This document shows positions 1-10,861 of a stretch of DNA of 64,000 nucleotides, in pieces (the stretch's first letter is position 1; every line of letters begins with the position of its first letter). A model generated the notes under the pieces. It did not search any database and was not told the DNA's origin. It saw only the letters and a list, made by a program, of their open reading frames with translations. The stretch comes from Pyrus communis. Taxonomy: Eukaryota > Streptophyta > Magnoliopsida > Rosales > Rosaceae. The position numbers were made by a program, and so were the translations under genes. Location of the stretch: assembly GCF_963583255.1 (NCBI RefSeq), contig NC_084817.1, positions 1,741,001-1,805,000 of the forward strand. Direction: 5' to 3'.

Positions 1-1180
1 TGTCCAAGTCACATGGCAAGTTCTCTCAACACGGGGTGGTATGCCAGTTATTCTACAACGTGGAGAAAAGTTTTTGTTTCAAGTTTCCCAACTTGTATAA
101 TGACATGATGTATGTGACTGTGTTTCGAGTACACTGAAAACTCTCTCCATTGTTGGATCTAGCTAAACCTCTTGGCAGCTTTTCTAGTTCATGAAAATGT
201 TTATAAATATATACTACTTACACATACACAAATATACAGCAAGTAATCCATGCGTAACATCAGGGAATATATTAAAAACAGGACATCTTACTTAAAAAAG
301 AAAGCTCCTAGCAAAAAGATGCTAATTCAGTCTGTTAAGCTAATTAAGTATGGGGTTGTGGAATTAGTAAGATAATGCCACTTGTGGTGTTGGGATAATC
401 ACATTGCTTAATTAGCTCAAAAGATGCTTAATTAATTGCTTATGCAACTTGGAGGTTTGACATTATCTACAAAGATTTTTTATGCATTACTTGGAATATA
501 GAATTAATATATATTTCTAGTGCTAATTACTCTCTAATCTAATCAGGCTTATGAAAAATTTGAAGATCTGATGGGAGGGAACAGAAGACTTGTAAAAAGA
601 AGAAAAATGGATTAATCTGTCATTCTCTAGCTGTTGTTTTCCTTCCTTCCAAAAGCCAAGTGTGCAAGAAAATATATGTTATGTGTTTCTCTTTGTATTT
701 TGTGTTTGGTTTTCCTATTCAAAATTATTATTTTATGAACTAAAACCACAATATGACGTCAACAGGCTTGGAGTACAAGTAATCAGGATCGTGTATCTTT
801 GCATGCAAGATCTTGTCTCGAATCTCTCTTCATAACATCGCTCGTATATGAAGTATAATTAAAAGAAAAACACTGCAATAATAATACCAAGAAAAAGGAT
901 AACAGAACCAAAACGACTAAGAGGAAATGGCAAATCACCAGAACAAGGGGAAGAGAACTAAAACAGCAAAGATAGCAGATCCACAAACAATGTCGCCGGT
1001 GAAACAATTCATCGATCAGAAAGAATATCGTAGGTGATGAGAAATCTCAGATTAACAAATGGATACAGGCAGATTAAGTAAAATATATTACTAATCAAAT
1101 GCGTGATCGGTAGCAGTATCAAAGTGCTTCCGTCCTTTCCAATTTGTTCCAATGCGATGCAAAAATTGAAATTGAAAAAT
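1..1180. other. Intergenic A+T-rich DNA, no gene resolved
   Basis: No recognisable gene. One + strand frame is open from position 3 to about 137 and ends in a stop; it could be the tail of an exon of a gene lying to the left, but there is no family match and no splice evidence. The rest is A+T-rich with no clear inverted repeats. Confidence 0.4.
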
Positions 1181-1252
1181 GGAGATGCGGGGTATCGATC
1201 CCCGTACCTCTCGCATGCTAAGCGAGCGCTCTACCATCTGAGCTACATCCCC
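1181..1252 (-). tRNA. tRNA-Ala (anticodon AGC)
   Basis: Read on the minus strand this is a complete 72-nt cloverleaf without intron. The acceptor stem 5'-GGGGATG pairs with CATCTCC and contains the G3:U70 wobble pair that is the main alanine identity element. The D arm carries TAGCTCAGATGGTAGAGC (A box), the anticodon loop reads CTTAGCATG with AGC as anticodon, and the T arm has the B box GGGGATCGATACCCC. The 3' CCA is not encoded, as expected in a nuclear gene. A run of five T follows directly (plus-strand A run at 1175-1179), a normal RNA polymerase III terminator. Confidence 0.97.
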
Positions 1253-2109
1253 AATTGCTGAATACTGACGAATTAATTTTTTTTAACGTTAAATTAAAAG
1301 TTGATGGACTTCGTTAGGTGCTTAATTTTGTGGCCTAATGTTTTTGTGTATGGCTTACCCATCCTTTTACCTGACATGCATCATCACGAGAAATTTTGAG
1401 GTGCAAGAATCGGATTATGTGTCCGTGCGGAACCATACACACTAAAAATAAAAAAACAATCGTTACTCTACCCTCTTAATTTGTCGTGGTAACCTGGCCC
1501 ATGTTTTGATCCCATCCCCTCTCACAAACCCCCTAATTTTTTTACCCAAAAAAAACATAATATGTCACCCCGTAGAGAAGACCACCTCCATGATCACGTA
1601 GACTCATTAGCTAAAGCATTTTAATATGGTTGGACGAATTTGTTGATACTTCATGAGTTTAGGATATAATTTAAACATAAATGAACATTTTATAATACAA
1701 TAAATTAATAACACCGCATGTCAGTATAACATAAAAAAACGAATGCGATGAATTAAAACACCACGTGTTAGTATAACATAATTTGTTAACAAGTAAAGAA
1801 AAACACCATGAAACATGCCACACTCGAATTTATAGGTTTTGTTACATACCACTCCTAATAAGGGAGCTTTCTGTTACCACAAATTTATGCTAGAGAAAGG
1901 GCAAAATTCAATTTGGACTCTAAATTTAGCATTTCCTATCATTTTGACCCTAAACATTTACTAAATATATGCCTCGGATCAGCCGCACTTAATCCTATAA
2001 ATAAAACACAATTTCAATCCTAATTTAAGTTCACATAAATAAATTGTGTTTTCTTAACTATTTGTTTAAAGATACTACAAAAGACAAAAATCCAAAAAAA
2101 AAAAAAAAA

Positions 2110-2501
2110 ATGGCAAAGATTGCGTTCGTGTTGATTTTCACGTTGGTGTTGCTTATGTCGATCCAGGCGGTGTTGGGTGACGACGATTTCGTGGAAACTG
2201 CCAAGGATCACATAAACACCGCTGCCACGGCCGCCAAAGATGCGGCTGATAGCGTGTCCAAATCGGATGCCTTTAAGGAAGCGAAGGAGACGGCGTCAAC
2301 ATTGGGTGGTTGGTTTACGGACAAATTTCAGTAAGTTGTCACTTTTTTTTGGTTTAATTATTTACATATACATCAACAATTTTGCCAGATTAATTATGCG
2401 TTAACTCGAGTTTACTTTCTAGTGATATGGGTTTCGGCTCCGATGACGACGACGACGACGACGACCATGACAGCAGCTCAAAGGCACCGAAATCAGGATA
2501 A
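2110..2501 (+). CDS. Small secreted Ala-rich protein with acidic tail (unknown function)
   Basis: Two exons, 2110-2330 and 2423-2501, joined by a GTAAGT...CTAG intron in phase 2, give a 99-residue protein. The ATG follows an A-rich leader. Residues 1-23 are a clear signal peptide (basic start, hydrophobic core LIFTLVLLMS, likely cut after AVLG). The mature part is an amphipathic Ala/Lys/Asp-rich helix with repeated TAKD, AAKDAAD and KEAKE motifs, somewhat like late-embryogenesis-abundant proteins. The second exon adds a short Gly/Phe stretch and a run of seven Asp, then a Ser/Lys tail ending KAPKSG. The Asp run is encoded by a GAC repeat and may vary in length. I recognise the general type (small secreted plant proteins) but not a named family; extracellular location is inferred from the signal peptide. 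Confidence 0.72.
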
Positions 2502-2814
2502 TATGGTTGTTTTAACTGCCCAGTAATCTTCAATTTTTTACTTTTGTAATTACTTTTTGGTTTGTTGGACTTGGACTAAGATTTACCTAGTTGAATCTTT
2601 ACCTCATGAGAGGAGTTGAGGCTAGAGATGTTAGATTCCCATATATTATTTGTAAAATAAGAGATTCAACAATGTTGTACCTAGAGCATATGTATGCAAT
2701 TTTTGCATCCAACTTGTTTTTTAATATAAGCAATATTTAAGATTTCATGCGGTCGGAACTGTTTTAACCATTTCAATTACAAACTCTTATGAGGCTGACC
2801 TAATTGTTTTTAGA

Positions 2815-3703
2815 GAGTTTTAACGAAAAGTTCACAGTTATGTTCACTTTAACGAAAAACCACATTTTTATACTAAAAATTCAATCCTTGTACTATTTAT
2901 TTTACCCTTTATTTTGTCCTTATCATTAAAACTCAAAGTTTTCAAGCCCTTTTTCATTAGTTTTCTTTTGTTTTTAATCACTTGCTCATTTCATTGAGAA
3001 AATGATCTTGAACTTTAAAGACAATGACAATTATTTGAGGGTAATAATTGTGAGGCTTTTTATTCAAAATGGTTTCTGATCGTCATAACTCTCTTACTTT
3101 GATCTCTGAGATTTAAAAAAGATAAAAGTGGTTCCTGAGATTGTCTACCCTCAATCACTTTTGTTCATCTATGAAATCTTTGTTACATTGAGTATTTTTG
3201 TCAGATCAACCCCTCCTCTTGAACTGATGGTTTCTTTAATTTAACATAAATTTTTCAAAGAATGACCAAAATGATTGACGATGGACAATCTCAATGACTA
3301 ATTCTATCGATTTTAAATCTCAACCATAGTGAGCAACTATAACAATCTTAGAGACTATTTTGGCTAAAAAGACTAATTGTGAGGATCACACACGAAACAG
3401 GAGTAAATTTTAGTGACACTTCACAATCATGGGAAAGACTTACCTACAACGAAAATATTATTATAACATTTCTCAATCTAATTATGTGTTGTCTGTTTTA
3501 ATTTCTTTTCTTTTTTTTTCTACTTTACAGAATATGATTGCCTTAAAATACAGGAAAACTAATGAAAATTGATTGAAATTTTTGAGTTTTAATGATAAGG
3601 ACAAAATAAAGAGTAAAGTTAATAGTACCAGGATTGACTTTTTAATGTAAAAATATGATTTTTCGTTAAAGTAAATAGTACCATGAGCTTTTCGTTTAAA
3701 CTC
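2815..3703. repeat. Inverted pair of MITE family A copies with a family B element between
   Basis: A unit of about 155 bp starting TTTTAACGAAAAG and ending near AAACTCAAAGTTTTC lies at 2815-2970. A diverged reverse-complement copy lies at 3553-3703. The same unit occurs alone at about 20090-20252, so each arm can be an independent short element rather than only the terminus of a larger one. Between the arms, at about 3055-3370, is a member of another inverted-repeat family (family B) also present near 18690, 25797 and 55870. Insertion-site duplications are too degraded to call. Confidence 0.7.
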
Positions 3704-3706
3704 CTT

Positions 3707-4819
3707 TAAAATAATGACACAATTCAGGAATGCAAATGGTTTGCATGCGCTTGCAGATAGTTACCGCACAAAGGAAATTGGGACGGGCCTAATTGGGCCA
3801 TCAATCTTTAAACTTGTAGTGGATTCGACTTATTGCATTCGATGGAAAGGCCCAATTAACCCAAGTCAAAGTCAACCATGCTAAAGTATCAAGAAGATCA
3901 AGAAAAAATAGCACACTCATGTCTTCTAGACTTCGACCACAAAGAAAACAGACTCGTGTCATTTTTTTATTTTTCAATTTTTGTCAGAATAGTCATGTCA
4001 AAGTGACACATTTTCTTCTCATATTTAATGAAGTATTTTATGCTTGGGGAATTTGTATCGGTAGATCTGATATTACATCTTTAACAAAAAATTTAACAAC
4101 TAAAACTCTAAAGTACCAAGCGTACTAGAAAATTTTGGTAAAGTTGACTAACTAGAGCAGTTCTCATGTTGAGTAAAACTAATGTAGGGTCAAGTCACAT
4201 TAAATGTAAACAGCGTGAGGTCAAGTAGAATCAAAATATCAAAGATGTCTTGTATGTTTCCCTAACGGCAACAGGTCTGCTGTTTTCAAACTTCGTGTCT
4301 CTTTACTAATTGTTTAACACGTATCTTTTAACTTAATAAAACTTCGTATCTCTTTTGTAATTACTTAACATGTGTCTTTCAATTTAAGAAAAAGTTAACA
4401 GTGTTATCACAAAAATAATAAGGTTATTAGTGCTAATCTTTTGTTAAGTTAAAAGACATTTAATAAGCAATTAGAGAAGAGACACGAGGATCGAGGACCA
4501 GCACGCGACCCAACTTTTTATCCATCAAAGTGTGGCTACAATTGAGACAAAAAAAGACTTGCAACATAACTCCTGGATATAGAAAACTACTTCAAAGTCT
4601 TCCTCATCCATGGCATGGCAAAACTAATACGATAAGATCTTGTTAAACAAGAAATTAAGCCGAATAATTAGAGCAATAACAAAGTCCTCCCTTCACTACT
4701 GACGAACGATAATCATGCAGATATCTGATCTAGCTAACGCTAGGAGCCTAAGCCTGTTTCATGTTTATACAAATCTCACTTAATTAACACTTAAGCTTAA
4801 TACTAGACTTAATCTCCCC
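3707..4819. other. Intergenic region downstream of the ZF-HD gene
   Basis: No gene and no clear repeat terminus. Short frames are open by chance in A+T-rich sequence. The last 100 bp or so should hold the 3' UTR of the minus-strand homeodomain gene that ends at 4820. Confidence 0.4.
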
Positions 4820-5866
4820 TTAATCTTCAGCTGCTGCCCCTCCCTCCCCTCCTTCTCCCTCCACGTTCTTAAAAGACAGACCTGTAGCTATGGCATTAGT
4901 AGTAGCAGCGACGTCACCCTGCTTCTTAATGGTGTTTTTGTTGTTATGCATCCAAACCCTAAGCACCTGCCTCTTCACTCCCACCTCCGCACAAAACCTC
5001 TCCACCTCCTCCTCATCCTGCTTCTGAATTCTCCACCCAACCTTCTCCCCAAACTCCATCATCCTCTCCTTCTGCTCCACCGTGAACTTTGTCCGAAACC
5101 GCTTCTTAGACGAAGCAAACGGCGGGACAGTTCCCTCAAAAGCATTCAGATCCTCGCTCGAACTCTCCGTCCCTCCTCCGCTGCTCCCGAACGCCACGTT
5201 CACAGGCTGGACAATCGGAGGCATCGCGTACTTCTGATGGTGGTGGTGGTGGTGGTGATGGTGCAAAGCCGAGGAAGGCGAAGGCAGCGGCGGCGGAAGC
5301 TGAAGCGGACTCAACATTCTGCTCGACCTTCTCGACCCGGGACTGAAGGCCGCCGTCTCCCCGTCCACCTCCTTGCGGTGAAAGTTGCGGTGGCAGTCGC
5401 ACGCCGCACATTTCAAAGCCTCCATCGTCCCCTCCTCGCCGCTCGGCATGAACTCTCCGCAGCCGTCGAACACATTACCACCAATGTTCGCCGCGTGGTT
5501 CTTGAGGCACTCTCTATACCTAACAACTTTTGCCAACGACTTGGGCCCCCCACCACCGCCACCGCCACCGACTCCGGCTCCCTGTGGGGCCACCGGGGTC
5601 CCGGATAGGGCACGATCCGGATCTGGGTCGCGGATCAACGGCGGCAACGGGATAGCAGCTGGGTGGTAGTTGTCTAGGGTTTGGTGCTGGTGATGAGGAG
5701 CAGTGGCAGAACCGTAATTCCCAGTGCCATTGTGAATCCCAACTCTTCTCTTTTGCTGGTGATCTGCTGCTGCCGCTGGCGACGGCGATGATTCTTTGGT
5801 ATTTAAATGAGCATAGCTTAGCGAGCCTGACGTCCTCATTTCGTTATCTTGTGCCCTAAAATCCAT
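4820..5866 (-). CDS. Zinc-finger homeodomain (ZF-HD/ZHD) transcription factor
   Basis: A single uninterrupted frame of 348 residues; plant ZHD genes are typically intronless. Residues about 116-167 form the ZF-HD dimerisation domain, opening RYRECLKNHAA and containing the family Cys/His pattern (ECLKNH, DGCGEFMP, LKCAACDCHRNFHRK). Residues about 254-317 are the homeodomain, starting KKRFRTKF; recognition helix 3 reads VWMHNNK, the ZHD-specific form in place of the usual WFQNRR. Between them lie a Ser/Pro-rich linker and nine His in a row (202-210); a run of eight Gly (100-107) precedes the zinc finger. ZHDs homo- and heterodimerise through the finger and bind ATTA-core DNA in the nucleus to control floral and vegetative development. 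The N-terminus (MDFRAQDNEMR) and length fit the larger ZHD subgroup; I do not assign an orthologue number. Confidence 0.95.
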   Translation of the reverse strand: MDFRAQDNEMRTSGSLSYAHLNTKESSPSPAAAADHQQKRRVGIHNGTGNYGSATAPHHQHQTLDNYHPAAIPLPPLIRDPDPDRALSGTPVAPQGAGVGGGGGGGGPKSLAKVVRYRECLKNHAANIGGNVFDGCGEFMPSGEEGTMEALKCAACDCHRNFHRKEVDGETAAFSPGSRRSSRMLSPLQLPPPLPSPSSALHHHHHHHHHQKYAMPPIVQPVNVAFGSSGGGTESSSEDLNAFEGTVPPFASSKKRFRTKFTVEQKERMMEFGEKVGWRIQKQDEEEVERFCAEVGVKRQVLRVWMHNNKNTIKKQGDVAATTNAIATGLSFKNVEGEGGEGGAAAED

Positions 5867-6241
5867 GGATTTTTTGATTTTCTCTCACAAAAACACACAA
5901 TCTTCAATAATTTAATACCAAAAGCTGTCACAAAAGCATCGTCTCATTGATTTCAAACGAGTATTTGTGTACTTTCTTGGGGTGCCGAGTCCTCCTCTTG
6001 TTAATTAATCTCTGCTGTTCTAAAATAACAAAAAGAAAAACACAAAAAGGCAGAAATATGTTTCAAATATATGACAAAATTAGAAGCCATATATATAGCT
6101 ATGTAGCTAAATCTTTAAATGTATATCCATCCTGCTCCTAGTATATATAATCTTGTCTCGAAGTTAGTACTAAATATTAGGGTGCTAATCCCACCAAAAC
6201 CCATGTCGTAATTTTCAACTGTTCTTCTAAAAACACAGCTT

Positions 6242-6245
<4 letters not shown>

Positions 6246-6282
<37 letters not shown>
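6246..6282. promoter_or_regulatory. (GA)n tract upstream of the ZF-HD gene
   Basis: An uninterrupted GA dinucleotide run of about 37 bp lies roughly 380 bp upstream of the minus-strand start codon at 5866, followed by further GA-rich blocks (6310-6320, 6376-6395, 6570-6610). GAGA tracts in plant promoters and leaders are bound by BASIC PENTACYSTEINE proteins. Whether this one is regulatory or a plain microsatellite cannot be told from sequence. Confidence 0.5.
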
Positions 6283-6286
<4 letters not shown>

Positions 6287-7069
6287 AAGTACTCACAGTT
6301 TGTAAGAAAGAGAGAGAGAAACAAACAGCTGCAACAGCATATTTGGCATGACTGCTTGAACATCTATATGGTTTTAGAGAGAGAGAAAGAGAGATAGAGC
6401 TAGACAGCTGGGTTTGTGCTGGGTTTAGGCTGGGTTTGTTCTGGGTTTAGAGCTGGGTCCATTGCGATGTTGGTGCTTCTGTGCTTCCAACAAGAGACAG
6501 GTTGGTTGCTTGTGGTGAGGCCAGTGGGAGGGATAAGAGTCCAACCAAACCAACTAGTATACCAAGTAAAAATAGAGAGAGTAGAGAGAAAAACTGGAGA
6601 GAGAGAGGAGAGGAGTGGGAGGGAGGAGGGGTGCGTAGTGTACTACACTGCACACACTGGCTTTCTCCCTTTGCAAGTTTGCAGATTACAAAACAACCGA
6701 CAACGTCATGTTCAGACCTCTCCCACGCCCTGCCACAGTAGGACCCATCCCTTACCCCTCAACCCCTTCCTCCCCCTTCCATTATTGCCCCTGTTTTTGC
6801 CATTTCTTATCTCAACACACCTCACCTCTCAAATGACCCAAACTTGCCCATTTCCAGCAACCTTTTGATGCGACGTAAGCTTTGCCTTTGATGATCGTCA
6901 CTTTTTGCTTAATGTTTCCTTAATTAAACACATACGAAGAAGACTAACCAACTTTTTTTTTATAGGCCATAAGGATACTACTGATTGATTGGTCAAATTA
7001 TGATTTGAGCTGTTGAATGGTTTGAGCAACGACTTTACATATATATATATATATATATATAGGAAATCT

Positions 7070-7450
7070 TTAACAGAAGAGAGATTTTTTATTTTTTATT
7101 TTTTAAATGAAGTTTAGTTGTGGGGTTCACACTACATCGAACTTTAATGATCCGAACTGTCTATGTTTCAAGTTGTACCTTATAAATCATCCTTGCAAAA
7201 TATTAGCCAAATCAGATATGTTTAAGACATCTAATTGGGTTCAAATAAGTTAACAAATACTTTGTTATATAAGAAACAATGAAATTTTATCTTGATAATT
7301 AAATAGGCAAATAGTTTCGGATTGAATTGAATTTTTGCAAGAATGATTTATGAATAGAGACTTACAAAATAGACAGTTCGGATCGTTGAAGTTCGATGTA
7401 AAGTGAACCCCACACCTAATCCTCATTTTTTGAAAAAAATGGAAATCCCT
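7070..7450. repeat. Palindromic MITE-like element (family D)
   Basis: The left half (7070-7260) and the reverse complement of the right half (7261-7450) match over most of their length. Shared blocks include GGGGTTCAC, ACATCGAACTT, GATCCGAACTGTCTAT and AAATCAT(C/T)CTTGCAAAA. An (AT)n tract at about 7038-7061 abuts the left end. This is a non-coding foldback element; no intact site duplication was identified. Confidence 0.65.
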
Positions 7451-7584
7451 TTGCATAAAGGGCCTGATATGTATAGTCTATGTAGTTTTCGTTGTCGCAG
7501 TTTACAAATCAACTTGTGAGAGTGACAATGCGAGGGTAATTGGACTTTTGGATTTGTAAATCTTATCTCTTACTAGCTATACAT

Positions 7585-8495
7585 ATTATAATACAAACAA
7601 CTAATTTATCTTAAACAATTACAGTGATCAATAAGACAACTCAGATACGAATAATCTTCATGTGTTAGCAATGACACAAAACACATGTTCGAAATTTGAC
7701 AAATAACTCAAACAGTACAAACACCACGAACGTGCACTTCCTGTGCTACATTTGTTGAAATTGTAAAGAGATTAAATCATGATCCCTGAAATGCAACAAT
7801 TAAAGCTTGTATTTTGCTAATTGTTGCAATTCAAGAATGACGACTTAGTCTTGAACATTTTTTTCTAGACAAATTAACGTGCAGTGACAATGTGAGGAAA
7901 AATTAAACTTTTCAAAGGTGTAAATATTAAGCTTTCTTAGTTATACATATTGTTGTGTAGACAAATGATTTACATGAAACAATTAATCACAAATATCCGA
8001 CGCGAATAACGTAGCCCATATGTGAATAAAGCTTCATACACTTACTAATATAGTACAGACAACTTACTTATCTAAATTGATCATGGTGATTGAAAAAGGC
8101 AGATCAAAAGCCAATAGATCTTCATACACCAATTATAATACAAACACCTGGCTTATCTAAAGCAAACACGGTTATCGAAAAGACAGCTTAGACATGAAAA
8201 AATATGCATTCATCCGTTATAATACAGACAACAGACTTGGTTAAAAAAATTATGGTAATAAAAAAAAAGATAGCTAAGATACCAATAAGTCTTTATTTGT
8301 CCGTCATAATACAAACAACTGATTTACCTAAAACAATCACTGATTGAGAAGATAGCTCAAACACAAATAAATCCTCATACGCTCGATATAATACAAGCAA
8401 ATGACTAATTACCTCAAGCAATCAAGTAATTGAAAAAGACAGCTTAGATGCCAATAAATCTTCATGCAACTAACTTACCTAAAACAATTACGCGG
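7585..8495. repeat. Degenerate tandem array, about 75-90 bp period
   Basis: A motif of the form TAATACAAACAACTGATTTA, then CCTAAAACAATCA, then a GACAGCT(T/C)A block and AATAAATCTTCAT, recurs in the same order and orientation at about 7590, 8050, 8135, 8215, 8305, 8390 and 8460. Units have diverged by substitutions and small indels; spacing is regular in the right half and looser in the left. It is non-coding and A+T-rich, probably an old minisatellite. Confidence 0.6.
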
Positions 8496-8499
8496 TCAA

Positions 8500-8842
8500 A
8501 TTGCATCCATACTTTCATATCTAACTGATGTGGGTTACAATTAATAGGATTATTCCATGCAAAAATAACTAAACAAAGAAGGGTGAAAGTGAAAAGTACT
8601 GTTAAAGTGGTCTTGTCGTTTTTCCCTATCTCTCTTCTGTCTCTTTATCTCTCTTAATTTCAGTCTGTCTTTCACTAACTCTGTGAGTCTGATTCACATT
8701 CAGAAGCATCAAGGAGCTGAGGAATTGAAAGGGCTAGCGTGCGGCCTTCTGCAACGCTCTGATCTGATCATACAACCACGCTTGCCCCAACCAAATCCAA
8801 TACCATTGCCTTTCCTTTCTCTCATGCAATCGAAGGCTCCCT

Positions 8843-8885
<43 letters not shown>

Positions 8886-9640
8886 TCTTCCTTGGTACTT
8901 GCCTTTCCCTCTGCGATAGCTACCTGCTGCTACTATTCATCTGTTTTTCTTTTCTTTTCCCTTTTTTCAGTCCAGCTTTCCCACCAATTACGCTCAAATT
9001 TTTTTTTTTTTTCTTCCTTAAAAAATTAATTTCAGACTTGAATTTTAATGCACCTTATATGTTTTAAGGAACAGAAATAATGGAGAAGATGAATACGGAA
9101 TCTGTCCTTCTATTTTTTCTGGTCAGTGATATGTTCCTTTCTTAACCAAACTAAGCAGTAAAAACAGTAGCTTTATTATTATCCGGTAAATTAGAAGTAG
9201 AACGCACAAACACATGTAGGTTTCATTTCGGTATAAAAAATGTGATAAGAGTAACATTTTTGGATAAATTAAGTCACAATGATTGTACCTCCACAATAGA
9301 TTACTGGCATAAAAGTTACCACAATGGTTTAGTGACATCTTCTATATTTGTAAGTGTAAAATCTTAAGCTCAACTTAAGTAGATATTAAATTCGATACTA
9401 AATAATGATTTGACTCATTGTGCGACTTAATGTTTATGTTTTTTATTTTTCGAAACAATACTTTATAAGTTTGGGATAAATTATTTAATTAATTACTATT
9501 CAAATGTTTATACATGTGTTCGACACAACTAATATGTGATAAATTCAAAACTCATGTATTATAATATAAATGTGTATATAATATCACATGTGATCCTAAC
9601 AATTATGCACATAAAAAGTTTTTTAAATTCTACATTTTGG
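8500..9640. other. CT-rich tract and unassigned intergenic DNA
   Basis: Pyrimidine-rich stretches (8610-8670, 8840-8881) include a (CT)n run of about 30 bp, resembling the leader of a plant gene. No coding continuation was found downstream: the one + frame here is largely the translation of the CT repeat. No recognised gene. Confidence 0.35.
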
Positions 9641-9659
9641 AGGAAAGATCCTAATTTTC

Positions 9660-9785
9660 GAGAAATTTTTTAATATGCTAAAAATAAGATCGGTACATCA
9701 AGTGTCATAATACAAGTAGTTGATTTTTTTTTAAGTATCCAATCACTTGTATTATGACTTTAATTCACCCGAGACATCTTTCCGG
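9660..9785. repeat. Short palindromic MITE (family M), copy 1
   Basis: The sequences flanking a T-rich centre are inverted copies of each other around the core GTCATAATACAAGT. Related copies occur at about 30177-30322, 41063-41222 and 41458-41608, where the outer ends read TTTTTCAGTGTG. Non-coding. Confidence 0.5.
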
Positions 9786-10250
9786 CAAACTGAAAATTCT
9801 CTTCTAATTCTTCCTACTACTTCGTTACCTGATGCTACTTCCATGGCTCACAAATTTAACAGGACGTTACTCAATTATGTTAGGCACGTCAGGAGTGTGA
9901 TTATTTAGATACAAAAAGAGAAAACAATATCTAATAATAGCATGCTGCAAGCATGACTTCCATAACTATAACTCCTCCAATTTATCTGCAAGGTATTTTA
10001 CAGAATTTTAGGTCTGAAATAAAAGATTGTTATCCTTGGAGTAATTTTTATTTTTTGATCGACGGCCCTTTCATTTGGCACCAATGAATCATTACGGTCA
10101 ACTTTCGCTAAAGCTCAACGGGTGACTCTTGTAGCTAGTCTTCCTTTTGTCTTTGCACTCGAGAAGTGAAATTTAGTTTAAGTTACACAACAAGGAGTTA
10201 GCCATAATATTTTGGTATTGGATTCACCTCTCATTGGAGACAAATCTAAA

Positions 10251-10392
10251 ACCTTTTTTGAGAGAGGGTTTGATTAAGTCATACAATGGATAACCTAATT
10301 TAGTATCGAATTCGTCATCTTCGAGATTCGAACATAAGATCTCTAATTTACAATTAAAGATGAATACTACCAGACCGTAATACTAAACATTT
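10251..10392 (-). mobile_element. tRNA-derived SINE-like copy
   Basis: Read on the minus strand it starts near TAGTATTACGGTCTGGTAGTATTC, holds a polymerase III B-box-like GTTCGAATCTC, and ends in an A-rich tail (plus-strand CCTTTTTTG). Related copies at about 17615-17770 and 46190-46352 have the same order of parts (GGTCTAGTAG head, GGTTCGAT-type B box, poly-A tail), all in minus orientation. Such elements move by borrowed LINE machinery. This copy is diverged. Confidence 0.5.
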
Positions 10393-10861
10393 AAAACCTT
10401 TTACTTACAAATCAATGTAAATATCACTAGACCCTGAAGGTAAGCGGGAATAGTCTCCAAGTTCAGGAAAATAATTGATACAAACCTTAAACACGCCGTT
10501 TCATGTTTTGCCACTGAATCACTGATCAACGGGTAACTGAAGAGGTCCTACACCCTTAAAAAAAGGGGTAACGGTCCTACAAATGTGGGCCCGAAAGATT
10601 AAAAAATATACAAAGCGTAAAAGCCCAACTCGTATAGTCAAACAAAAGCTGTGAGATCTAGTCTTTCAACGGTTCTATTGGGTCCACGGCCCACTATTTT
10701 TAATATTAGATTATTGATACAACCACCAATCACTATCAACCTGGGAGACAGATAGGGCCAATTACAGATTTTGTCACTCCTGGGGTCGTATGCAATTGAT
10801 AATGATGTATTTTCCAAAAGGGCATTTGGGTCCTAAAGTATTAATTATTGATTAAGGTTGG

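Noticed and set aside
927..1037. A 36-codon plus-strand frame (starting MANHQNKGKRTK)
   Set aside because: Composition is protein-like, but it is too short and has no family match, splice partner or signal to support a gene.
4946..5669. Plus-strand and alternative-frame open frames across the ZF-HD gene
   Set aside because: They are shadows of the G+C-rich coding strand and have no domains, whereas the minus frame has a full zinc finger and homeodomain.
8683..8919. A 78-codon frame ending in a Ser/Leu repeat
   Set aside because: The repeat part is translated (CT)n, and the upstream part has no known motif or downstream exons.
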